34,815 nt of DNA from Heminiphilus faecis. GTDB taxonomy: Bacteria; Bacteroidota; Bacteroidia; Bacteroidales; Muribaculaceae. Numbering within the stretch: the stretch's first letter is position 1; the number at the start of each line of letters is the position of its first letter. Shown one piece after another: positions 17,474 to 24,416 of the stretch. The notes under the pieces were generated by a model. It had not been told where the DNA came from. It made no database searches and saw only the letters and a program-made list of their open reading frames with translations. The stretch is taken from NCBI RefSeq assembly GCF_008728965.1, contig NZ_VSMC01000029.1, positions 1-34,815 of the forward strand, in the 5' to 3' direction. The translations under genes were made by a program, and so were the position numbers.

Positions 17474-20347
17474 ATGAAATTACGACATTTAACCTTAACA
17501 TTCGCTTCGGCTCTGCTGGTGGCTTCATGCTCATCGGCGCCCTACGATAAGACTGATACCGGAATCACGGTCAATGTCAAAAACGTGGATGCCGACGGCG
17601 CACGTCTTGTAAGGCTTCAGGTGCTCGGCGAAAAACTCATACGCGTGTCGGCCACTCCCGACAGGAAGTTTGCCGATACTCCGAGTCTTGTTATAGTACC
17701 TCAGGATTCCGTTCCGCATTTCGATGTTACCGACACCGACTCTACCGTATCGGTAAGCACGTCGAGCATTACGGCCACCGTGTCGCTTGCCGACGGTGAG
17801 GTGTTGTTTTATGATAAGGACGGCAAGCTTATTCTTGCCGAGGATGAGGGAGGACGCCGCTTTACTCCTATCGAGGTTGAGGGCAAGAAAGCCTATACAG
17901 TGCAGCAGTTCTTCAAGTCGGTCAACGATGAGGAGGGCATATACGGCCTCGGACAGCATCAGGCCGATGAATTCAATTATAAAGGTAAAAACGAAGAGCT
18001 CTTTCAATACAATACCAAAGTATCGGTGCCATTTGTCGTGTCGACCGATAACTACGGTATTCTTTGGGACAGCTACTCTCTTTGTCGCTGGGGCAATCCT
18101 GAGGATTACAAGCAGCTCGGCGGAGTATTCAAGCTGTATGACAAGGACGGCAAGGAGGGTGCGCTGACCGGCACATATGTACCTGCCGACGGTAGCGAAC
18201 CGCTCGTACAGCGTGAGGACTCGATTTATTTCGAGCATCTGAAGCGTGGCGATCTCGCCCATGTGGTCAACCTGCCCGCCGATTTCCCGTTTAACGGTTC
18301 GCATGTGACATATGAAGGCTATATCGAGCCTGAGATTTCCGGACTGTATCGTTTTATCATGTACTATTCCGGCTATCAGAAAATATATATTAACAACGAA
18401 CTGATTGTGCCCGAACGTTGGCGTACGGCATGGAATCCCAATAGCTTCAAGTTCTCCACCGAACTGGAGGCCGGTGTGCGTGTGCCTATAAAGATAGAGT
18501 GGGAACCCAATGGTGCCGTGGCATACTGTGGCCTTCGCGTATACAGTCCTACCGACCCCAAAGAGCAGCTTAAAATGAGCTGGTGGGGCGAGATGCAGGA
18601 GCAGATTGACTACTACTTCGTATACGGTGAGTCGATGGACGACGTCATAAAGGGCTATCGCACTCTTACCGGCAAGGCGCCCATAATGCCGAAGTGGGCT
18701 ATGGGTTACTGGCAGAGCCGCGAGAAGTATAACACTCAGGAGGAAGTGGAGTCGACATTCGCCGAATTCCGCAAGCGCAATATCCCGATTGACAATATCG
18801 TTATAGACTGGTTGCACTGGAAGCAGGATTCTTGGGGAAGCCATGAATTTGACAAAGAGCGTTTCCCCGATCCCAAAGGCATGGTTGATTCGATCCATGA
18901 CATGAACGGACGTGTCATGATATCCGTATGGCCCAAGTTCTATGTCACGACAGAGCATTATAAAGAATTTGATGAAAAAGGCTGGATGTACAAACTTCCG
19001 GTTAACGACAGCATACGCGACTGGGTAGGCCCCGGTTATCTCGGCTCGTTCTATGACGCTTACGATCCTGATGCGCGCAAACTCTTCTGGAAGCAGATGT
19101 ATGAGCATTATTATCCGCTCGGCATAGATGCATGGTGGATGGATGCATCGGAGCCCAACATCCGCGACTGTACCGATATCCAGTACCGTAAGGACCTTAT
19201 CACTCCCACGGCTCTCGGTCCTTCGACACAGTACTTCAACGCTTATGCGCTGATGAATGCCGAGGCCATATATGACGGACAGCGTGGAGTTGACCCCGAC
19301 AAACGTGTGTTCCTCCTTACCCGAAGCGGATTTGCCGGCGAGCAGCGCTACTCTACCGCCACTTGGAGCGGCGACATCGCTACCCGTTGGGAAGATATGG
19401 CCGCACAGATGTCAGCCGGTCTTAACTTTGCCGTCAGCGGTATACCTTGGTGGACTATGGACATTGGCGGTTTCTGCGTGGAAGACCGTTATGTGGCTGC
19501 ACAGCAGGAGTTTGACAAGACCGGTAAGGAAAATGCCGACCTCAAGGAGTGGCGTGAGCTCAACACACGCTGGTATCAGTTCGGTGCGTTTGCCCCCTTG
19601 TTCCGTGCCCACGGCCAGTGGCCTTTCCGTGAGGTGTTCAATATCGCTCCCGAAGGACATCCTGCCTACAAGTCTATTGTGTACTATACCAAGTTGCGTT
19701 ACAATCTCATGCCCTACATATATTCTCTTGCCGGCATGACTCATTACGACGATTATACTATCATGCGTCCTCTTGTCATGGACTTCCCCGCCGACAAGAA
19801 TGTGCGCGATCTTAGAGACGAATACATGTTTGGTCCCGACCTGCTTGTGGCTCCCGTATATCACTACGGCGACCGTAACCGTGAGGTGTATTTCCCCGCA
19901 GGAGGTTGGTATGACTTCTATACCGGCAAATACATAGCCGGCGGCGAGACCATGAATGTAGCCGCACCGTATGAACGCATGCCTCTATATGTGCGTGCGG
20001 GTTCTATACTGCCTGTGGGCGGCGATATCCAGTCCACGGCTGAGGTTTCGACAGAACCGCTCACACTCTTCGTATGTGCCGGACGCGACGGTAGTTTCAC
20101 TCTGTACGATGACGAAGGAGTCAACTATAATTATGAGAAGGGCATGAAGGCATCTATACCTCTTGCTTGGAACAATGCCGCGTCTACCCTTACCATCGGC
20201 GATCGTCAGGGTGAATATCCCGGTATGCTCAAAAACCGCAAATTCAATGTCGTGCTCGTTGACCCATCGCGTCAGGTAGCATTTGACAAGCCCGCCAAGG
20301 GTGTCACTGTTGACTACAGCGGCAACTCGGTGGAAGTAAAACTTTGA
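17474..20347 (+). CDS. GH31 lipoprotein with PA14 insert, probable alpha-xylosidase
   Basis: 957 residues. The lipoprotein signal ends at VASC (Cys19). The N-terminal GH31 beta-domain has EEGIYGLGQHQADEFNY near 155. A PA14-like insert follows (~225-355, with GLYRFIMYYSGYQKIYINN). The catalytic barrel starts near 400 (PKWAMGYWQSREKY). The nucleophile is Asp557 in WWMDASEPN and the acid/base Asp634 in TWSGDIATRW. The PA14 insert is the known feature of xyloglucan alpha-xylosidases such as CjXyl31A and BoGH31A, which remove xylose from the non-reducing end of xyloglucan oligosaccharides. It is beside the HTCS but has a separate promoter. A different alpha-glycosidase specificity remains possible. 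Confidence 0.94.
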   Translation: MKLRHLTLTFASALLVASCSSAPYDKTDTGITVNVKNVDADGARLVRLQVLGEKLIRVSATPDRKFADTPSLVIVPQDSVPHFDVTDTDSTVSVSTSSITATVSLADGEVLFYDKDGKLILAEDEGGRRFTPIEVEGKKAYTVQQFFKSVNDEEGIYGLGQHQADEFNYKGKNEELFQYNTKVSVPFVVSTDNYGILWDSYSLCRWGNPEDYKQLGGVFKLYDKDGKEGALTGTYVPADGSEPLVQREDSIYFEHLKRGDLAHVVNLPADFPFNGSHVTYEGYIEPEISGLYRFIMYYSGYQKIYINNELIVPERWRTAWNPNSFKFSTELEAGVRVPIKIEWEPNGAVAYCGLRVYSPTDPKEQLKMSWWGEMQEQIDYYFVYGESMDDVIKGYRTLTGKAPIMPKWAMGYWQSREKYNTQEEVESTFAEFRKRNIPIDNIVIDWLHWKQDSWGSHEFDKERFPDPKGMVDSIHDMNGRVMISVWPKFYVTTEHYKEFDEKGWMYKLPVNDSIRDWVGPGYLGSFYDAYDPDARKLFWKQMYEHYYPLGIDAWWMDASEPNIRDCTDIQYRKDLITPTALGPSTQYFNAYALMNAEAIYDGQRGVDPDKRVFLLTRSGFAGEQRYSTATWSGDIATRWEDMAAQMSAGLNFAVSGIPWWTMDIGGFCVEDRYVAAQQEFDKTGKENADLKEWRELNTRWYQFGAFAPLFRAHGQWPFREVFNIAPEGHPAYKSIVYYTKLRYNLMPYIYSLAGMTHYDDYTIMRPLVMDFPADKNVRDLRDEYMFGPDLLVAPVYHYGDRNREVYFPAGGWYDFYTGKYIAGGETMNVAAPYERMPLYVRAGSILPVGGDIQSTAEVSTEPLTLFVCAGRDGSFTLYDDEGVNYNYEKGMKASIPLAWNNAASTLTIGDRQGEYPGMLKNRKFNVVLVDPSRQVAFDKPAKGVTVDYSGNSVEVKL

Positions 20348-20413
20348 TTTCATTAGGTACCGTCCAATACAAGATGGTTTTAGGTAATTCTAAGATTAGT
20401 GGATAATTGGTTG

Positions 20414-20447
20414 GAGGGTCGACCCGATAGAGGGCCGGCCCTCTTTT
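20414..20447 (+). terminator. Terminator after GH31
   Basis: GAGGGTCGACC (20414-20424) pairs with GGCCGGCCCTC (20433-20443) with one G-U and one mismatch, then TTTT. Each arm is also self-complementary (GGGTCGACCC and AGAGGGCCGGCCCTCT), so other folds are possible. It lies 67 bp after the GH31 stop. Confidence 0.65.
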
Positions 20448-20581
20448 CTTGTTCTAAAAACAAGGTATTGACTTCCTCCTCTGTTTCCTATCCTAAAATT
20501 ACGCCATATCGTAAGGATGAACGACAAAAGAAGATAAGGGATATCTACGTAACTTGGTCGTGACTCCGCTATGGGTGACTT

Positions 20582-20695
20582 GACACTGAAAACTGTCTCT
20601 CCTTTATATTTATAAACAAAGGCTTCGATGGCTACTACTATTCAAAGCCGAATATTCGCAAACTGAAGCGACCGATTAATCACGCTTGTGAGTAA
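20582..20695 (+). pseudogene. C-terminal scrap of a probable phage gene
   Basis: An open stretch without a start ends in GFDGYYYSKPNIRKLKRP and a stop at 20693-20695. The stop overlaps the next small frame's GTG (20688) in a GTGAGTAA arrangement, typical of packed phage operons. The family is not recognised. I see nothing else in 20450-20580. Confidence 0.35.
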
Positions 20696-20870
20696 AGACA
20701 AGGTATTGGCGATACTCTCAACCGCCGTGGTACCGGACACTGACACGCTTGTGCATAAAAAATACCTCTCGCCCTCCGAACTTCAGGCGGAAGTGATGGC
20801 AGAGGAGGAAAAGGGCGGCACTCGGTTGAATGTCACTTTTTCATATTGCTGTTATGTAAGGCTAATATAA
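20688..20870 (+). CDS. Small hypothetical protein, probable prophage remnant
   Basis: 60 residues from a GTG start: VVPDTDTLVHKKYLSPSELQ, then an acidic AEVMAEEEKGG stretch. It overlaps the preceding fragment by 8 nt. The tail after residue ~48 (FSYCCYVRLI) is unlike the rest, and the frame ends inside the 3' end of the opposite-strand membrane gene, so the original gene was probably cut there. I cannot name the family. Confidence 0.35.
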   Translation: MSKDKVLAILSTAVVPDTDTLVHKKYLSPSELQAEVMAEEEKGGTRLNVTFSYCCYVRLI

Positions 20871-21743
20871 TTTCAGCCACCAACGAGTTGTAAAATCTCT
20901 ATATTCTTTTGCAATTTCTTCTTTCATTGCCTCTGAAAACACAGTCGCATCAATGGCTTGTATTTCGTTATTACTGAACTTCTCGTTGCATATATCCATT
21001 ATTCGTTTAAATTCTTTTTGAGGCAATTCACCTCTCTTGATTCGCCCTAAGTTATAGTCTGCAAATATTCTGAATTTTTGGTTTATGGAACGAACAGACC
21101 ATTTCTGGCACTGTAATATAAGCCACGACACAAGAAGGCGACCACAGATTAGCAAAATACCACCAATGCAAGTAAAGACTGTATATATTGTAATCTCACT
21201 TTCATCCCAAACATTTCCAAGGCAGAGAAAATCTACAAAAGTATTGTTGATGGCAAAATGAAAATGAAAATATATCAGCAGAACAACGGACATTACTATG
21301 GATGATATGAAGCCATGAAATACCTTGACTTTATAGAAAATTATAGCACCAAGGAGATATAGCCATACAATAGTATTCATAACTTGGAGTGCACAGTAAT
21401 ATGCTCCTCCATAATTGTTATTGCCTTCTATTCCGATAAATGCCAGTATGAAAGCTGAATAAAAGAAGCACATTGACGCCATGCACTTAATGGTTGGGAC
21501 AAAATTACTGCTCCAATGGTCTTTTACATATTCGTCTGCACTAATAACTGTTGATGGAATTAATCCATTGTATTGGTTTATAAAATCTTGATATAGTTGT
21601 CTAATCTCTTTGCATAATGAAGAAAACGGAGACTTGTCTAAAAGAGATTCGTAAAAGAACAATAAACAAATCCCCGCCCATAATTGGATAAGCGGGGCAA
21701 AACCTTGAAGATAAAGAACTTCGTTAGGCGGCTGTTCCATCAT
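20862..21743 (-). CDS. Multi-pass membrane protein, second gene of a two-gene cassette
   Basis: 293 residues. About five hydrophobic segments: ~10-30, ~88-103, ~112-137, ~145-165 and ~180-210. A long soluble C-terminal tail (~215-293) is charged and helical (FKRIMDICNEKFSNNEIQ). No enzymatic motif is recognised. Its start overlaps the end of the upstream gene by 20 nt, so translation is probably coupled. A multi-pass membrane protein paired with a small soluble protein is a common layout for membrane-damaging anti-phage effectors, but that is inference. An ordinary unknown membrane protein is the alternative. Confidence 0.85.
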   Translation of the reverse strand: MMEQPPNEVLYLQGFAPLIQLWAGICLLFFYESLLDKSPFSSLCKEIRQLYQDFINQYNGLIPSTVISADEYVKDHWSSNFVPTIKCMASMCFFYSAFILAFIGIEGNNNYGGAYYCALQVMNTIVWLYLLGAIIFYKVKVFHGFISSIVMSVVLLIYFHFHFAINNTFVDFLCLGNVWDESEITIYTVFTCIGGILLICGRLLVSWLILQCQKWSVRSINQKFRIFADYNLGRIKRGELPQKEFKRIMDICNEKFSNNEIQAIDATVFSEAMKEEIAKEYRDFTTRWWLKLY

Positions 21744-22284
21744 TTAGCGGTTGTGATTTTTCAAATACACTATTGAATAAATCCAAAAGGAGCTTTGCAT
21801 CCTCTGGGTTATTGAAAGAACCGAAAGCCTTGTAGTCGGAAGGCTCATATTCCAATCGGTACATATCATTATCGAAAACGGCAAAATTGTTCAGTGCGCC
21901 ATTGAACTGGGTTTGAATATCATCCCTGCCTTCCTGCGAAATAAGACGTATTTGTATGGTGCCATCAAAATTTCGCTCCCGTTGTTCTGCAAAAAGAGTC
22001 CGTAGAGGCTGGCTATCAACGAAAGCATCAGAGTTAACAAGCACATAGAGAGTTTTGCCTTTGTCTTCTAAATACTGAGATAATGTCTCCCAATATGCTG
22101 GTTGGGTTATCAATTCGGGCTTAAAACCTTCACAGAACATACACACAGAATGTGTTGTATTTTTCAATAGGACAGACATAAGTATAGAAGCATACTCGAT
22201 GCCTCCGTTAGAGAAAAGAATCGGGCTTTTTTCATTGACCAATCTCTCTAAATATTCTCGATATTCACTTAATGGTATACACAT
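21724..22284 (-). CDS. Uncharacterised soluble protein, first gene of a two-gene cassette
   Basis: 186 residues, no signal peptide. The N-terminal half alternates helices and strands (FSNGGIEYASILMSVLL, then GKTLYVLVNSDAF), recalling a phospholipase-D-like fold without its HKD motif. The C-terminal part has DNDMYRLEYEPSDYKAFGSF followed by NPEDAKLLLDLF. I recall similar R-L-E / K-A-x-x-x-F arrangements in unnamed proteins from defence regions but cannot verify this. It is transcribed from a strong consensus promoter about 40 bp upstream and overlaps the membrane gene by 20 nt. Possible roles: sensor or regulator of the membrane partner. Confidence 0.85.
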   Translation of the reverse strand: MCIPLSEYREYLERLVNEKSPILFSNGGIEYASILMSVLLKNTTHSVCMFCEGFKPELITQPAYWETLSQYLEDKGKTLYVLVNSDAFVDSQPLRTLFAEQRERNFDGTIQIRLISQEGRDDIQTQFNGALNNFAVFDNDMYRLEYEPSDYKAFGSFNNPEDAKLLLDLFNSVFEKSQPLNDGTAA

Positions 22285-22323
22285 TGTAGAAGCTCTATTG
22301 GCTTTGAGTTTACTATATCAACA

Positions 22324-22355
22324 CAAAATTAGCACAAATAGTTGACAATAGCAAA
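22324..22355 (-). promoter_or_regulatory. Consensus promoter of the two-gene cassette
   Basis: On the minus strand a TTTG (22352-22355) is followed after exactly 20 bp by TAATTTTG (22324-22331), a textbook Bacteroidetes -33/-7 pair. The ATG is at 22284. Confidence 0.75.
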
Positions 22356-22489
22356 TATAATCATTTATTCTATAGGTATTTGCACATTGTTCAAATATCT
22401 AAATTCAATACATTTGTGAATATTAAAACAACAAACCAAGCAATTTGCTATCGATTATATTTTTTTATTATCGCACTCAAACAAAGTCG

Positions 22490-22521
22490 AGAGCCGATTA
22501 CCCTTGTGGGTGGTCAGCTCT
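22490..22521. terminator. Terminator-like hairpin downstream of the 51-residue membrane protein
   Basis: AGAGCCGATTACCC and GGGTGGTCAGCTCT form a 14-position stem with one mismatch and two G-U pairs around TTGT. T-tracts are poor on both sides (CTTTGTTTG on minus; CTTTTT 6 nt away on plus). Confidence 0.45.
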
Positions 22522-22576
22522 TGTGCTTTTTACGCAGTATGGAAATGAAAGACTACTCGCTATCGCTTAATCTACG

Positions 22577-22732
22577 TTATTCTTGGCCGGCGTATTTGTC
22601 GGCTACGCGCTTGATATCGTCACAAGCTCTCCACAACTTAAAGAAAAGTATGATGTTGAGTATGGCCCATATAAGCCCAAAGATAAACAGTATGGTATTG
22701 ACACCGAAAGAGGCCACAAATAAAAGTTCCAT
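22577..22732 (-). CDS. 51-residue membrane protein
   Basis: Starts MELLFVASFGVNTILFIFG and continues with a second hydrophobic stretch (IWAILNIILFFKLW), then a charged tail (DDIKRVADKYAGQE). A start 36 nt further upstream (22768) is in frame, but that ATG is part of the TATCTTTG -7 box at 22758-22765, so the transcript begins downstream of it and the Met at 22730-22732 is preferred. Similar short proteins ending with FFKxW and a charged tail occur in Bacteroides; function unknown. It sits between the two-gene cassette and the tape-measure remnant. Confidence 0.65.
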   Translation of the reverse strand: MELLFVASFGVNTILFIFGLIWAILNIILFFKLWRACDDIKRVADKYAGQE

Positions 22733-22757
22733 AATAAACGGGATTAATGAATTTGTG

Positions 22758-22765
22758 CAAAGATA
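22758..22765 (-). promoter_or_regulatory. -7 box of the 51-residue membrane protein gene
   Basis: TATCTTTG on the minus strand. It overlaps the in-frame upstream ATG and so decides the start codon. The leader to the chosen start is about 20 nt. Confidence 0.6.
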
Positions 22766-22825
22766 CACATTTCAATCGATGAGAGCGCAATACAATCTTA
22801 TGTTTTCTAACACAATGCGGTGATT

Positions 22826-23493
22826 ATGGCTGAAGAAAATTTAAAATTGTATTCGACCTTGATGCAGGCGTCAAGGAAGCTATAAAGGACGGTAACAAAG
22901 CTTTGGATAAAATAGCCAAGGCTATCGCAGATCATTCTATAATCGTCAAGGTTCAGTTAGAACAGAAAGAGCGTCTTGCACAGCAGGTAAGGCAACAGAG
23001 CCAAAAGGCAGTATCTGCATTAGGCGGATTGAAAAAGGAAATGTCAGATCTTAACCGTCAGTGGAACTCATTGACGGCAAGCGAGCGCGGCGGAGAAGCA
23101 GGCGCAAAACTAATGGCTCAATACCGTGCCTTGTCAGAACAAGCCAAAGGATATATGTCAACTCTTAATGCCGCAGTCAGATTTGAAGACAGACTTGCAC
23201 GGCAGAGAGAAAAGACGAGAGAATACAGTAATGAACTGAAAAACTAAGACGGTTATATATCTCACCTCCTCAAACGTATGGCTGTATATGCCGGATATTC
23301 AATGGTTGGTAATTTCTAGACCTCGGTTAGGGATGTAACTGCAGAATTTGAGTTGCAGCGAGTGAGCCTCGGAGCAATCATCCAAGACCAACAGAGAGCC
23401 AACAAGCTTTTTGCGGAGATATAATCGTTTGCACTCAAATCGCCGCTCAAAATTCTTGACTTGACAAAATAGACAAAGCAAGTCGCTGCCTAT
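22826..23493 (+). pseudogene. Phage tail tape-measure protein, N-terminal remnant
   Basis: The ATG at 22826 begins MAEENLK. The frame then moves back by one at TTTAAAA (22840-22846) to IVFDLDAGVKEAIKDGNKAL and on to EKERL-type coiled-coil sequence. In-frame stops follow at 23245 (TAA), 23317 (TAG), 23422 (TAA) and 23470 (TAG), yet the sequence between them is well kept (VTAEFELQRVSLGAIIQD, SFALKSPLKILDLTK, TKQVAAYG). This block is typical of tape-measure proteins in Bacteroidetes phages, where the phage tail length is set. Only about 220 of an expected 800 or more codons remain. It ends where ISL3-like sequence begins, in the same frame. Confidence 0.8.
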
Positions 23494-24324
23494 GGATTCG
23501 GCGAATATCACACTATACAGGACTTCCCCATCCGGGGACGTGCCTCCTATCTTCATGTTCGCAAGCGCAAATGGCTCGATAAGGACAGCGGCGAGATATT
23601 CAGTTACGACTGGGATGTATGGGAGTTCGACGGCACACGGCTCAACGCCGAGTTCGTGGCTTTTTTTAAAGATGGAGATTGAGACAACGCCGGTTGGGAT
23701 ATCCACTCTTGCATCACGCAACGGGTTGAACGGACAGACATTGCGTAAGCAGTATAAGGGTAAAATCAGCGATTATCGTTGCCGGGATCTGATGCCGAAA
23801 ACAAGGCCGTCAGGGAACACCGTGACCGGCGCAAGGCTGCAAAAACAAAAGAAGAGCGTGAGCTTATCGGACAATGGGAGCCCCAAAGGATGGCAAATGG
23901 CAAGACTCTGCCGCAGATAATGGCACGCAGCCGTCATATTATTCTAAAATACAAGTCAAAATGGAACGACCAACAGCGGCAAAGGGCAAAAATACTTTTC
24001 GAAAAATTTCCGGACATCGGGAAAGCCTACGGTCTATTCATTAAGCTTGTGGATATTTTCAATGATAAAGTCTGTCCGGGTGTCGCAAGACTCAATCTTG
24101 CAAGATGGTACAACATGGTAGAGGCTTTCGGGAACAACGAGTTCAACAAGGTACTTGAGACTTTTGAATGCCACAATACGACAATAATAAACTATTTTGA
24201 GAACAGGCTGACAAACGCCTTGGCCGAATCATTCAACGCCAAGATTAAAGAATTCCGTTCTCAATTCCGGGGTGTGGGTGACATTAAATTCTTTATGTTC
24301 AGGCTCGCTAAATTATACTCCTGA
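23494..24324 (+). pseudogene. ISL3-family transposase remnant with internal deletion
   Basis: 23494-23682 encodes EYHTIQDFPIRGRASYLHV and GTRLNAEFVAFF, the end of the small zinc-ribbon ORF of two-ORF ISL3 elements. A second frame starts near 23672 and has LNGQTLRKQYKGKISDYR, the HTH-like start of the main transposase. The text then jumps to ENKAVREHR, continuing as MARSRHIILKYKSKW, KILFEKFPDIGKAY, ARWYNMVE and the C-terminal ESFNAKIKEFRSQFRGV to the stop at 24322-24324. The stretch that should hold the two catalytic aspartates is missing; the final Glu region remains. The element is therefore dead. A right terminal repeat may lie near 24347-24362. Confidence 0.8.
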
Positions 24325-24416
24325 AAACTCTGCCTTACCAACTGGAGAAATCCGCAGACCCAGAATTATCAGTTTGTGTGGTTATATGCAGTTATGGTTC
24401 TATATTGACCATGCGG

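Noticed and set aside
17531-19108. 525-codon open frame on the minus strand opposite GH31
   Set aside because: The plus strand encodes a complete GH31 with both catalytic residues. The minus frame has no promoter or recognisable domain.
22380-22823. 147-codon plus-strand frame over the 51-residue membrane gene
   Set aside because: It crosses a terminator-like hairpin and a minus-strand promoter and has no recognisable domain; the minus gene has better support.
23245-23472. Stop-codon recoding in the tape-measure gene, as in some crAss-like phages
   Set aside because: Both TAA and TAG occur, a frameshift is also present, and the gene is truncated by an IS; simple decay explains all of it.
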